In this document: piece by piece, positions 46,601-55,267 of the stretch
Layout of the letters: each line of letters opens with the position of its first letter
Numbering within the stretch: position 1 is the first letter of the stretch
Origin: Halopseudomonas phragmitis
Lineage (GTDB): Bacteria > Pseudomonadota > Gammaproteobacteria > Pseudomonadales > Pseudomonadaceae
Direction of reading: 5' to 3'
NCBI RefSeq assembly: GCF_002056295.1
Contig: NZ_CP020100.1
Span: 2,813,501 to 2,877,500 of the forward strand
Length of the DNA: 64,000 bases
Position numbers and translations under genes: made by a program
The notes under the pieces: model-generated
Database searches by the model: none
The model's input: the letters and a program-made list of their open reading frames with translations, nothing else
What the model was told of the DNA's origin: nothing

Positions 46601-48097
46601 ATGGTTAGCACTTCGATCAGCAAGACACTAGGCCCAATCCATTTCGAGGACCTAGAGCCGCACCGTTTTGAAGACCTGATTCGAGAGTTGGCGTATGACT
46701 TCCGAGATTGGACGAATATTGAGGCAACCGGTCGTCTAGGAGCTGATGACGGATTCGATATACGGGCCTTCGAAAGAAACGAACACCATCACATTCATAC
46801 CGCATCCGGTGACGTGGACGAAGAGCAGCCCCACCCGATGGAAGGTCGGATGTGGATGTTCCAATGTAAACGGGAAAAAGCCATTGGCCCGAAGAAGCTG
46901 TCGGAGATCGTAAGCAGTGACGTTAGTGGCTCCGACCCGCCTTACGGATATATTCTGGCGGCACCAGCTAATTTCTCTAAAAAGGCATATGACAAGTTTC
47001 GGGAGGAACTCAGGGCGCGAGGGGTAATGGAGTTTTACCTCTGGGGACGTGCGGAACTCGAAGATATGCTGCATCAACCGAAAAACGACAGAATTTTATT
47101 TGCGTTTTTCGGAATTTCCCTCGTTGCCCGCAAGCGTTCTCGTGCAACTGAATTACGATCCTTCATTTCCGTAAAAAACAAACTGCAGAAGCTATTGGGC
47201 ACTAATCCCGCCCACAAGTCCGTGTTGCTTCGTGACAGTAAGGATCAGAATTATCCATATCAAGACAGATACGAAGATTTCGAGAAACGTCCTCGGTGGG
47301 TGGAACGAGCTGCGGTTCAAATGCACCCCCTAGGTGTTGTGTTTGAGGAGGGCAAGTACTTTGCGTACATCGACCGTGATGCGAAGACTTGGGACTACAC
47401 CGCCGCAATAAACTTAGCCAAGGTCAGAAACAATCAAGACTCTGACGATCATAATTTGAGTCAAAAGGTTGAGGCTTTCTACGACTCAATTCAAAAGTGC
47501 CAGCAAGTGAAGATGGTCGATTTGCGATGGCTGAAGTTTGAGTCTGTAGTAGCAATTGATAGCGAGGGCGACGTCGAATACGAAATGCCTCAAATATATG
47601 TTGATTTCGATCCGGAAAAAGGACCATTTGCCGGAGGTCAGCAACTGCTCGAGGTAAATCAACACGCCGTCGAATATCTGGATGATTACGAGAGAGTTGC
47701 TATCTTTCCCGAGGAATTTACGGACCCGGTTTTTGGAATAATTCACAAAGAAGAGCAGCTTAACCTTCCCTCAGAAATCTCTGAGCAAATATGCAAGTAC
47801 TCTGCATATCACCATGCCCTTTATGACTGCGATGGGCACATGGACTTCCTTTCAGTCAATGATGTCGTCGAGATCGCCGGCAGTTCCGACCGCAATAGTG
47901 AACCGTGTCTTTTGAAGATCACGCATAAGAGATCCGAATTAGCGCGAAAGCTCCTCCGAAAGAAGAATGAGAACTTGACTATAATCACACAGATCGAGCG
48001 CCACATTGGAAGGCCGCTGGCGGCGAGGGACACTATACAAGTGTATGAATATAAAAGAGTTTACCAGTGGCAACTGCCAGAACGGAGCGATGGCTAG
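46601..48097 (+). CDS. Cassette 2: Mrr-like PD-(D/E)XK restriction-type nuclease
   Basis: The 498-aa product opens with an Mrr-type nuclease domain: HRFEDLIRELAYDF, then the metal site with Asp53 (GADDGFDIRAF) and Gln88-x-Lys90 (WMFQCKREK), a PD-(D/E)XK variant with Q in place of D/E. Residues 120-498 have no family I recognise and could be a sensing or DNA-recognition part. Start ATG 46601 follows GGAGGTGAGG. No methyltransferase partner is nearby, so a type IV (modified-DNA) nuclease or another defence nuclease is more likely than classical restriction-modification. Confidence 0.72.
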   Translation: MVSTSISKTLGPIHFEDLEPHRFEDLIRELAYDFRDWTNIEATGRLGADDGFDIRAFERNEHHHIHTASGDVDEEQPHPMEGRMWMFQCKREKAIGPKKLSEIVSSDVSGSDPPYGYILAAPANFSKKAYDKFREELRARGVMEFYLWGRAELEDMLHQPKNDRILFAFFGISLVARKRSRATELRSFISVKNKLQKLLGTNPAHKSVLLRDSKDQNYPYQDRYEDFEKRPRWVERAAVQMHPLGVVFEEGKYFAYIDRDAKTWDYTAAINLAKVRNNQDSDDHNLSQKVEAFYDSIQKCQQVKMVDLRWLKFESVVAIDSEGDVEYEMPQIYVDFDPEKGPFAGGQQLLEVNQHAVEYLDDYERVAIFPEEFTDPVFGIIHKEEQLNLPSEISEQICKYSAYHHALYDCDGHMDFLSVNDVVEIAGSSDRNSEPCLLKITHKRSELARKLLRKKNENLTIITQIERHIGRPLAARDTIQVYEYKRVYQWQLPERSDG

Positions 48098-48099
48098 AT

Positions 48100-48162
48100 G
48101 ACGCCGAACAAATCGCTGCAGATGACGTTTGAGGCGCCACCTGAGCTCAGGCGTTCGGCGTC
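48100..48162 (+). other. attC2
   Basis: R'' GACGCCGAAC (48100-48109) and R' GTTCGGCGTC (48153-48162) are perfect inverted repeats. The inner arms resemble attC3 with a central deletion, leaving 63 bp. Crossover between 48153 and 48154. Confidence 0.85.
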
Positions 48163-48174
48163 AAGGAGGCCACA

Positions 48175-49212
48175 TTGAAGAAGGGGCTGTTTAAGGAAGG
48201 TGGGCCTTTGGAGGTCAAGAGCCTCGGCAATGATCAGTACCACCTGACAATTACGATTCCAAAGGATCAGGATGGCCGAATCGCTCGGGAATGTCCGAAT
48301 AGCGAATGCTCACCTGCCTATTTCAAGGTCACTCCGGGCACGGGGATTACCGGTGGACAAGATTCAGCCTTTTGCCCCTACTGTCGGCACGAGGCGGAGC
48401 CAACGGATTTCACTACGCAGGAGCAAATTCGATACGCCAAGGACATGGCAATACGAGAAGCGCATGGCGGCATCAACGATATGGTGAAGGACGCGCTAGG
48501 GCTAGATTCCCGAGGGAAACGAAAATTCGGTGGCGGATTTCTTTCCATTGAAATGGATCTCAAGCCTAGCCAACCTAAACAGGTGAGACGTCCCTTCGAG
48601 GATGAAGTTCGTCGGGATGTCGTGTGCCCGCATTGCACTCTTGATCAAACGGTTTTTGGCTTAGCTGCATGGTGCTCAGATTGCGGTAAGGACATATTTC
48701 TAACCCACGTTTCAGCCGAAATCGCCGTGACTCGAAGTATGCTCAACGATATTGGGCGTCGTGAACAGGATTTGGGGCGCCGCGTGGCGGCGAAAGACCT
48801 CGAAAACTGCCTTGAAGATTCGGTCTCGTTATTCGAGGCTGCTGCAAAAGCCTTGGCGCGCAGGGCGTTGACACAGCGTGGAGATGACGCTGAAACAGTT
48901 GAAGCCAAACTGAAGAAAGTTGGGAATTCGTTTCAAAATGTCGATCGCTCAAGGGAGCAGCTGAAGAAGCTGTTTAGCTACGAGCCGGTTCATTCTGCAA
49001 TCTGGGATCGACTAGGAGGCTCATTCGAGAAGCGACACCCAGTCACTCACAATCTTGGGGTCGTAGATAAAAAATACTTGGAACGTGCTCAACAGGCTGA
49101 GCGTGAAGGCCGTGAAGTCAGAATCACGGAAAACGAGATTGATTCGTTGCTAAAAGATATTTTTCGGGTCATATCTGAACTTCATTCCGAGATCATCGTC
49201 GATGTCGAGTGA
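48175..49212 (+). CDS. Cassette 3: double zinc-ribbon protein with HEPN-type motif
   Basis: The 345-aa product starts at TTG 48175, right after AAGGAGG at the cassette start. Two zinc-ribbon modules are visible: Cys40, Cys45, Cys67, Cys70 and Cys151, Cys154, Cys167, Cys170. The C-terminal 150 residues are helical and contain Arg287-x4-His292 in KRHPVTHNLGVVDKKYLE, which matches the RX4-6H motif and following N-x-G-V-V-D-x-x-Y of HEPN domains. HEPN proteins are often RNases in toxin-antitoxin and anti-phage systems. I infer a nucleic-acid-sensing (zinc ribbons) RNase; no antitoxin gene is evident within the cassette. Confidence 0.6.
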   Translation: MKKGLFKEGGPLEVKSLGNDQYHLTITIPKDQDGRIARECPNSECSPAYFKVTPGTGITGGQDSAFCPYCRHEAEPTDFTTQEQIRYAKDMAIREAHGGINDMVKDALGLDSRGKRKFGGGFLSIEMDLKPSQPKQVRRPFEDEVRRDVVCPHCTLDQTVFGLAAWCSDCGKDIFLTHVSAEIAVTRSMLNDIGRREQDLGRRVAAKDLENCLEDSVSLFEAAAKALARRALTQRGDDAETVEAKLKKVGNSFQNVDRSREQLKKLFSYEPVHSAIWDRLGGSFEKRHPVTHNLGVVDKKYLERAQQAEREGREVRITENEIDSLLKDIFRVISELHSEIIVDVE

Positions 49213-49215
49213 GAT

Positions 49216-49320
49216 GACGCCGAACAAATCGCTGCAGGTGACGTTTGACCCGCCACCCATTTTTACTGCCGCAAAAACGGGATTCGCCTCAAACGCACCT
49301 GAGCTCAAGCGTTAGGAATC
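49216..49320 (+). other. attC3
   Basis: R'' GACGCCGAAC (49216-49225) complements the start of cassette 3. The arms GCTGCAGGTGACGTTTGA and TCAAACGCACCTGAGC pair with two single bulged bases (G and A), the extrahelical bases that set strand choice in attC. R' is GTTAGGAATC (49311-49320). Length 105 bp. Confidence 0.88.
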
Positions 49321-49340
49321 CAGGAGTTGAACCTTAGTTC

Positions 49341-50168
49341 ATGATTGATGACCCGTACCCAGAAAGCTGGCAGGACCTACAAACAGGTGTGAAACGGCTA
49401 TTTCGCAACGTAGGGCTGGCGGCTGATGTTGAGGTTGATCTCCAGACACCGCGCGGCACCGTCAATGTAGACGTTTGCGCTGTAGACCGTCGTAGCTTGG
49501 ATAAAATTAAATATATTGTGGAATGCAAGAACTGGAACGCGACAGTGCCCCAATCAGTCGTTCATTCATTCACCACGGTTATGCATGAGACTGGGGCTAA
49601 TATTGGATTTATCGTATCGAAGTATGGTCTGCAATCCGGGGCGAAGCAGTACACCCATAATACAAATATTACTGGATTAACCTATCTAGAACTTCAGCAG
49701 CGATATTTTGAGGCTTGGTGGAGAAGATACTTCTGCCCCCGGATAGGTGATGCAGCTGATCGCGTTTTGCAGTACACAGAAGAATTTAATGGTCAGCGAG
49801 ATAAAGCCTACGAAAATCTGTCGGAGGAAAAGAAGAAAAAATTTGATCAGTTACGATCACGGTACACTGTTCATTCTTGGATGTTTTCGATGTTTAACCT
49901 CGAGTCCGTGAGCCCACACCTGAACACCGGTACCTTGCTGAATGTTCCGGCCGACTTGGATAACTTTAAAAAAGAGGTCTTATCTCAGATTTTACCAGGT
50001 GTGGAATGGCACTGTACGACTTTTCGTGACCTTTTAGATTTAATCTTGCAGTTTCTCAAGGATGTAGAAGAGGAATTCAACTCACTTTTTGGCGGATATA
50101 TTTTCGATAAGGGGCCAATAAGTGGAGTAGGACCCGAGGGGCCGCCAATAGAGGGCAGATTCCGATGA
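49341..50168 (+). CDS. Cassette 4: restriction-endonuclease-like protein
   Basis: The 275-aa product has a short PD-(D/E)XK nuclease fold at the N-terminus: RGTVNVDVCAVDR with Asp44, then YIVECKNWN with Glu61-x-Lys63, followed by VVHSFTTVMHETGANIGFIVS, all typical of the Mrr-like restriction_endonuclease group. The rest (about 120-275) is mostly helical and unassigned. It is unlike the cassette 2 nuclease outside the active site. Likely defence nuclease by inference. Confidence 0.75.
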   Translation: MIDDPYPESWQDLQTGVKRLFRNVGLAADVEVDLQTPRGTVNVDVCAVDRRSLDKIKYIVECKNWNATVPQSVVHSFTTVMHETGANIGFIVSKYGLQSGAKQYTHNTNITGLTYLELQQRYFEAWWRRYFCPRIGDAADRVLQYTEEFNGQRDKAYENLSEEKKKKFDQLRSRYTVHSWMFSMFNLESVSPHLNTGTLLNVPADLDNFKKEVLSQILPGVEWHCTTFRDLLDLILQFLKDVEEEFNSLFGGYIFDKGPISGVGPEGPPIEGRFR

Positions 50169-50223
50169 GGTTTGGCCATAGCCCGCTGCTGTGGACTGTA
50201 TGCCTATTCCTTACAATCGTTCC

Positions 50224-50296
50224 GGGCCTAACGGCCCTCCACCGGATGCCCTTTTCGCTGCGCTACAAGGGCACCGCTGGACAAAAGCGTTAGAGC
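50224..50296 (+). other. attC4
   Basis: R'' GGCCTAAC (50225-50232) fits the cassette 4 start TTAGG. The arms TCCACCGGATGCCCTT and AAGGGCACCGCTGGA pair with one bulged A and one mismatch. R' is GTTAGAGC (50289-50296). This is the form common in Pseudomonas-type cassettes. Confidence 0.85.
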
Positions 50297-50335
50297 TCAC
50301 GTAGCCCTGAACATCAGCATCATTAAAGGAATGAA

Positions 50336-50974
50336 ATGCAAAACCTTGTAAAACATACTCTTTACCTTTTTCTATGGATTACTGGTCTAACGGCTGCTAT
50401 GACGCTAGCAGGTATTGGCTATACTTGGTTTTTCTCGGAGGCGAAAGAACTCCCTCATTTAGAGTGGCTAATAGGCTCTGTGATTGTAGAGGTCGTCGCG
50501 GTGATCCTTATGCTTGCTAAAAAAGGGTTAAAATATCTTCCGGACACACAAACAGATAAAGAGCCAAAAGATACCCTTAAGTTTATGGAGAGCTTTATTT
50601 CTACGGGCACTAGTGCGGCTGTTGTGAGTAACCGCGTGTCATGGTTGGCGGGTGACGATAAACTTATATCAATTCTTCAATCAAAAATTGAAAAAGGTAC
50701 TCGCATTGAAATTATTACGCCAAGTGAAGTTCCGGAGGCGCTTAGAAAAAAGCTGAATGGTGCATCTTTTATTGTCACAAAAGAAAATGTATCACCTGAA
50801 GCTAGATTTACCTTAGTGAATGGAGATCGCAGCGGCGCTGAAAAGCTCGCCATTGCTCGTGGCGTTCACCCTGATCACGAGATTACAATTTTTGACAACA
50901 ATTCTGGTCCCCAAATAATTGCAATGGCAAAGGACATAATTAGAAAATCCAAGGAGTTGGCTAATGCCGCATAG
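50336..50974 (+). CDS. Cassette 5, gene A: membrane protein with cytosolic domain
   Basis: The 212-aa product has two membrane helices (about residues 8-32 and 43-63) and a cytosolic part of 140 residues. The stretch RIEIITPSEVPEALRKKL and the later HPDHEITIFDNNSGPQII resemble the strand pattern of a phospholipase D-like fold, but no HKD motif is present, so catalysis of that type is unlikely. It overlaps gene B by 11 bases, so the two are almost certainly made together. Family not recognised. Confidence 0.68.
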   Translation: MQNLVKHTLYLFLWITGLTAAMTLAGIGYTWFFSEAKELPHLEWLIGSVIVEVVAVILMLAKKGLKYLPDTQTDKEPKDTLKFMESFISTGTSAAVVSNRVSWLAGDDKLISILQSKIEKGTRIEIITPSEVPEALRKKLNGASFIVTKENVSPEARFTLVNGDRSGAEKLAIARGVHPDHEITIFDNNSGPQIIAMAKDIIRKSKELANAA

Positions 50975-51671
50975 GTGGTGTAATTCGGCACAAATACGCC
51001 GAGAGCAAATTGAGTCAGGAGCAGACTTAACGTTCAACGAGGTGTTTAAGCCGCTTTTAGTTAGTCGAATTACGAGCCTTTCACCTAGCAATGTGCTGGA
51101 GGTAGGTGCTGGCACTGGTCATATTTCCAAAGAGTTATTTGAATTAGGGTTTTCTGTTACGGCAATAGAGCCTTCTGCCGGAATGTATCGGGTCGCAAAA
51201 GACGTTTTGTCTTTAACCGATGTTAGGTTGTTGAACTGCACTTCATTCGACTTAGAAAAAAATGAGCTTTATGAAGTTGCCTTCTCTCATCTTGTTGCAC
51301 ACGTTGTTGATGACCTCACAGCGTTCTTTGAATCAGTCGGGCAACACCTGAAAGCTTCCAGTCATTTTATTTTTTCGATCCCACATCCTTGCTTTTATAA
51401 TGAATATAAGGGGTTTTTCGGAGATGAATATAATTACATGGCGTCAATGATCAAGAACGTGTCGTTTACCATCACTAAAGATCCACTAAATACGATTAGT
51501 GGAGTGCCATACCATCACAGACCGTTATCAGAGTACATCAATAAACTAGTTGAATCTGGTTTCGCTATTGATGGCTTTGACGAAACCTATCCAGAAGATG
51601 ATATACAACTAAAATATGGAGCCAAATGGGAGTCGCCACGATATTGTGTGTTTACCTGCAGAAAGCTCTAA
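50964..51671 (+). CDS. Cassette 5, gene B: class I SAM methyltransferase
   Basis: The 235-aa product has a Rossmann methyltransferase fold: motif I NVLEVGAGTGHIS (about 43-55), acidic loop TAIEPSAGM, and VAFSHLVAHVVDDL as the post-motif IV helix region. The target (small molecule, protein or nucleic acid) cannot be told. The ATG at 50964 has AAGGAG at 50950. Its stop codon lies within the R'' of attC5. Cassettes with two overlapping genes are uncommon, suggesting the two products act as one unit. Confidence 0.78.
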   Translation: MPHRWCNSAQIRREQIESGADLTFNEVFKPLLVSRITSLSPSNVLEVGAGTGHISKELFELGFSVTAIEPSAGMYRVAKDVLSLTDVRLLNCTSFDLEKNELYEVAFSHLVAHVVDDLTAFFESVGQHLKASSHFIFSIPHPCFYNEYKGFFGDEYNYMASMIKNVSFTITKDPLNTISGVPYHHRPLSEYINKLVESGFAIDGFDETYPEDDIQLKYGAKWESPRYCVFTCRKL

Positions 51672-51755
51672 CAAGCGCATGTTGTCGGACTTGGACTTCC
51701 CCCACTCCAGTATCCACTGCATCGGGGGGACGTCCAGGCCATGCAGGCGTCAAAG
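51665..51755 (+). other. attC5, right end degenerate
   Basis: R'' GCTCTAAC (51665-51672) is the exact complement of the cassette 5 start TTAGAGC. The inner part can fold (GGACTTCCCCC with GGGGGACGTCC). A proper GTTRRRY right end is missing; GTCAAAG at 51749-51755 is the nearest match. This marks the end of the array. Confidence 0.6.
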
Positions 51756-53024
51756 ATTAAGCCCCGGATCGTCCGACGGCAGCTTGTCATCACGCGGGCG
51801 AGAAACCTCTTTCTGATCGATGCTGCCGAGCAAGGCAACAATAAGGATCGCAGCTGCGGCAAGGGAGAAGACGAATAGCGGGACCATCGACCAACTGGCC
51901 GCGCCAGCGATGCCGCCCGCGACGGCCGGGCCGACCATGAGCCCAATGTTATTTCCCTGCATGGCGAAGCCGAGCGTGACTCCGAGCAGTTCGGGGCGCG
52001 GGGCGTAGCGTGGCGCTGCGTCGAAGACGATCACTGGAATCAGCCCGCTTGCGAACGCGAAGACGACGCATAAGCCGTAGGAAACCGCACCGGGTAAGGT
52101 TTCAGAGAGAATGCCTACGCTGGCAAAGGCCAAGACCCCGAAGCTCGTAACCAGTAGCCGCAACGGTCGATAGCCACGCGCCAGTAACTGTCCACAGGCC
52201 AGATTGCCAACCCCGCTTATGGCGACGGCAACGGCAGTTAAAATGCTGGCGGTTTCCAGGCTCACACCCAATCGGTCCGAAAGTATCGACGGCAGAAAGC
52301 CGAATATGGCGAAAAACGCTGCGGAGAATGCCGCGAAGATCCCCCCCAAGAGCCACGGGCCGGGAGAAACCAATGCTTGCTTCATGTCGGTGCGGATACT
52401 GCGCCGCTCCGTGGCAGCCGGGCCAAGGCCTCGCGTGCCACGACCAGCGAGAACCGCATAGCCGAATAGAATCCCCGCGTTGAGCAACCAGAAACCGCGC
52501 CACTCGAGCGAGGCCAATAGCGGTGCGGCAAGCATAACCAGAGTCATACCTACCGGCATGAACGTCGCCCAGACCGCGACCGCGCGGTCCCGGGCTTGCG
52601 TCGGCGCCACGGCAACGATCAAAGCCGGTGCGGCAACGATCACCGCAAGAAATCCCACCCCCTCAAGGGCTCGCGTTGTTAGAAGTGCAGGAGCGCTCGT
52701 TGCGAGCGCCCCGAGCGCGGAGCCCGCCGCCTGCAGCAGCAGGCCTCCAACGACCATGCGCCTGGCACCGATGTGATCGACGGCAAGCCCGGCGGGAGCG
52801 CCGGCGACCGCGCCAATAAGCGCGAACGCCGAGATCAGCCAGGCCGCCGTCGCGAGGCTGATAGCAAGATCCGCCTGTATGGCGGCCAGTGCCATTGGGG
52901 CCTTTCCAACCTGAAAGGCCGACACGACACCTGCGCCAACCAGGAGCAGAACGGCAAACCAGCGTGAGTTGCCGGCGTGTTGGGCTGACGCTGTCGCAGG
53001 CGGACGGCGATGGGCGATCTTCAT
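51750..53024 (-). CDS. MFS transporter, probable exporter
   Basis: The 424-aa protein has about 12 membrane helices and the MFS loop motif [14 protein letters not shown] between helices 2 and 3. It resembles small-molecule or drug exporters. Its start overlaps the WrbA stop by four bases. The stop codon abuts the degenerate end of attC5, so it marks the next segment of the accessory region. Substrate unknown. Confidence 0.82.
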   Translation of the reverse strand: MKIAHRRPPATASAQHAGNSRWFAVLLLVGAGVVSAFQVGKAPMALAAIQADLAISLATAAWLISAFALIGAVAGAPAGLAVDHIGARRMVVGGLLLQAAGSALGALATSAPALLTTRALEGVGFLAVIVAAPALIVAVAPTQARDRAVAVWATFMPVGMTLVMLAAPLLASLEWRGFWLLNAGILFGYAVLAGRGTRGLGPAATERRSIRTDMKQALVSPGPWLLGGIFAAFSAAFFAIFGFLPSILSDRLGVSLETASILTAVAVAISGVGNLACGQLLARGYRPLRLLVTSFGVLAFASVGILSETLPGAVSYGLCVVFAFASGLIPVIVFDAAPRYAPRPELLGVTLGFAMQGNNIGLMVGPAVAGGIAGAASWSMVPLFVFSLAAAAILIVALLGSIDQKEVSRPRDDKLPSDDPGLNL

Positions 53025-53659
53025 TCAGTCTTTTCCGCTTGCAGATGCCGCCGGCCATGGACCAATGCCATCGCAAGCTCGGCAACGTGCCTGCCCTGAA
53101 AGCGGGCCCCGTCGAGTTCGTTGTCGCTAGGTTGGCGATCGCCGCCATCGGCGTCTTCGGCCAAGGTAGATGCGCCATACGGCGAACCGCCGGTAATCTC
53201 GTCCATCCGCAGCTGGCCCTTGAAGGTGTAGGGAAGGCCGACGATCACCATTCCCAGGTGCATAAGCACGATGTGCGTCGAGAGAATGGTCGACTCCTGG
53301 CCGCCATGCTGGCTCCCGGTCGAGGTGAAGACACTTGCGATCTTGCCGACGAGCTTGTCTCGGAACCAGAGCCCGCCTGCTTGATCGAGAAAGTTCTTCA
53401 TCTGTGCGGCCATATTCCCGAAGCGGGTTGGCGTGCCGATGATGATCGCATCGTAATCCGCCAGTTCGGCAACGGTCGCGACCGGCGCCGCCTGTGCCAG
53501 CCCGTATCCCGATTCCCTGGCTACCTCGTCGCTAACAAGCTCCGGCACCTGCTTCACCGACACGTTGGCGCCGGCTTGCCGGACGCCGTCGGCCACTGCC
53601 GACGCCATGGCCTCGATATGGCCGTAGGACGAGTAGTAGAGCACGAGCACGTTGGTCAT
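53021..53659 (-). CDS. WrbA-type NAD(P)H:quinone oxidoreductase
   Basis: WrbA proteins are FMN enzymes that reduce quinones by two electrons. The 212-aa protein has the flavodoxin-like start [34 protein letters not shown] and [12 protein letters not shown]. It is followed by an overlapping MFS gene and preceded by a divergent LysR gene, a layout suited to a quinone or phenolic stress response with detoxification plus export. Confidence 0.9.
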   Translation of the reverse strand: MTNVLVLYYSSYGHIEAMASAVADGVRQAGANVSVKQVPELVSDEVARESGYGLAQAAPVATVAELADYDAIIIGTPTRFGNMAAQMKNFLDQAGGLWFRDKLVGKIASVFTSTGSQHGGQESTILSTHIVLMHLGMVIVGLPYTFKGQLRMDEITGGSPYGASTLAEDADGGDRQPSDNELDGARFQGRHVAELAMALVHGRRHLQAEKTE

Positions 53660-53778
53660 ATGAAAATCCTTTTATCTGCGGCCCGCCGGCGGCGGGACTA
53701 CTGGAAACCCATGCTGACACCTTGAATTGATCAGTACAATTGAGAAATAATTCATTAAGTTGATCGATGAGATAGATC

Positions 53779-54708
53779 ATGCTAGACGCACTAACCTTGG
53801 ACCAGATGCGCATCTTCGTTGCCGTTGTGGAAGCCGGCAGTTTTCGTGGCGCCGCCAGCCGCCTGTTACGTGTTCAATCGGCGGTGAGCCACTCAATCGC
53901 GAATCTTGAGGCGCAACTCGGCGTTACTCTCTTCGACCGCTCCGGCCACCGCCCAACCCTCACGCGCGAAGGGCAGGCACTGCTGGCTGACGCGCGCGCC
54001 ATCCTACTGAAAGTCGACAGCATGCGTGCCCGAGCCCGCGGACTGGGCGAAGGCGTTGAACTTGAGCTGCCTATCGTCGTCGACACTCTGTTCCCCATTG
54101 CTACGGTTGCGGCTGCACTGCGCCACATGCGTAAGGCCTATCCATCAGTAGGCGTTCGGCTATCCATCGCTGCGCTGGGTGGCCCGCTCACGGCCTTGAT
54201 GGAGAGACGCTGCACGCTGGGGATCATGGTAGGGGAGGATTTTCGCGATCCGCGCATCGAGCTTGAAGCGCTCTCGTCCTTTCCTCTCATTGCGGTTGCA
54301 GCTAGCGACCATCCATTGGCTGTGCGCGCCGAAACCGAGAACCTGAGTGGAGACGAGTTGATGGAGCACCTGCAGATCGTTCAGCAGGATCCGACTCCGC
54401 TATCGGAGGGACGTGACTTCGGGGTACTGTCCCCAGGAACCTGGCGGGTGAGCAGCCAGGAAGCCAAACATGCCCTGATTCTCGGCGGGCTCGGCTGGGG
54501 GCGGCTGCCCTTGTGGTTGGTCGAGCGCGATCTGGCCGAGAGACGCCTGGTTCGGCTGCCCGCGGCCGCCTTGGGCCCGCGCGGAGAGGCGCCGGTACAC
54601 GCTTATCTTGCGCGTCGCATCGATGAACCGCTGGGCCCCGCCGGAAGAGTCTTGCGCGAAGCGCTGCTTGGGTGCGCCGGCGGAGCGTTACCCGGATTTC
54701 TGCCGTAG
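53779..54708 (+). CDS. LysR-family regulator
   Basis: The 309-aa protein has the LysR winged helix in residues 5-62 (FRGAASRLLRVQSAVSHSIANLE) and a periplasmic-binding-like effector domain. It is divergent from wrbA across a 119-bp AT-rich gap, where LysR proteins usually bind. The likely target is the wrbA-MFS pair. Confidence 0.9.
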   Translation: MLDALTLDQMRIFVAVVEAGSFRGAASRLLRVQSAVSHSIANLEAQLGVTLFDRSGHRPTLTREGQALLADARAILLKVDSMRARARGLGEGVELELPIVVDTLFPIATVAAALRHMRKAYPSVGVRLSIAALGGPLTALMERRCTLGIMVGEDFRDPRIELEALSSFPLIAVAASDHPLAVRAETENLSGDELMEHLQIVQQDPTPLSEGRDFGVLSPGTWRVSSQEAKHALILGGLGWGRLPLWLVERDLAERRLVRLPAAALGPRGEAPVHAYLARRIDEPLGPAGRVLREALLGCAGGALPGFLP

Positions 54709-55003
54709 CCACGGTGATCAACCCGACCACGGCAGAGTTGTGCCGGTTGACTCAGGCAGGTTCCATGGACGGAGTGTGAGTGCTGGGCGCCAGGCTCAGC
54801 CAGCGCGGCGGCCTTGTCTGCTGAACTGTTCCAGACGGTTTCCTTCAAGCCATGCTTCAACGTGACAACAACGGCCATCGAGTCGTTACCACCCTCGTCG
54901 CTGAATACAAAACCCTATAGATGCTGCATGATCAGCTTGTGTCAGCCGCTGGAGCTTCTTTCCAAATCTTGCGGCGTGAGTAAAAAAGGAATAATTTGTA
55001 CTC

Positions 55004-55267
55004 ATGGATGAATTTGAGTTCGACGAAACCAAAAGTCAGACCAATCTGGATAAGCACGGTATTGATTTCTTTACTGCCCAAGGGTTGTGGAAAGATCCGT
55101 ATCTGCTGGAAGTCCGTGCAAAATCAGAGGGTGAGCCGAGGTTTTTGCTGATAGGCAAGATTGGTGAAAAGCACTGGTCGGCTGTCGTCACATACAGGGA
55201 TGCTCGTATTCGCCTTATTTCGGTAAGGCGTTCCCGCAAGAAGGAGGTTGAGCTCTATGAAGGCTAA
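55004..55267 (+). CDS. brnT: BrnT-family toxin
   Basis: BrnT is an RNase toxin of a type II toxin-antitoxin system. The 87-aa protein shows the DUF497 pattern: FEFDETKSQTNLDKHGIDF, RFLLIGKIGEKHWSAVVTYR, and RIRLISVRRSRKKE. The gene overlaps brnA by 11 bases. A short AT-rich segment (54980-55003) with GAGTA...TACTC ends precedes the start and may be the autoregulatory site. Confidence 0.9.
   Translation: MDEFEFDETKSQTNLDKHGIDFFTAQGLWKDPYLLEVRAKSEGEPRFLLIGKIGEKHWSAVVTYRDARIRLISVRRSRKKEVELYEG

Larger units (their letters stand above)
46131..51755 (+). mobile_element. Integron gene-cassette array without integrase (CALIN type)
   Basis: Five successive cassettes each end in an attC-like site with a G/TT crossover point: 46131-46564, 46565-48153, 48154-49311, 49312-50289, and 50290 to about 51749. 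In four cases the first bases of a cassette (TTAAAG, TTCGGCGTC, TTCGGCGTC, TTAGAGC) are the exact complement of the beginning of that cassette's own attC (CTTTAAC, GACGCCGAAC, GACGCCGAAC, GCTCTAAC), as expected if circular cassettes were inserted. All genes point the same way, with ribosome-binding sites close to the cassette starts. No integrase gene or clear attI was seen, so the array is either far from its integron or was mobilised elsewhere. Confidence 0.88.

Noticed and set aside
50181..50215. Alternative attC4 left arm at ATTCCTTAC
   Set aside because: Partly complements the cassette 4 start, but the inner arms do not pair; GGCCTAAC at 50225 gives a proper stem.
54603..54878. Minus-strand frame starting MAVVVTLKHGLKETV
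   Set aside because: Overlaps the end of the LysR gene, has no family resemblance, and its C-terminal part is LysR antisense. The 54709-55003 gap is otherwise featureless.
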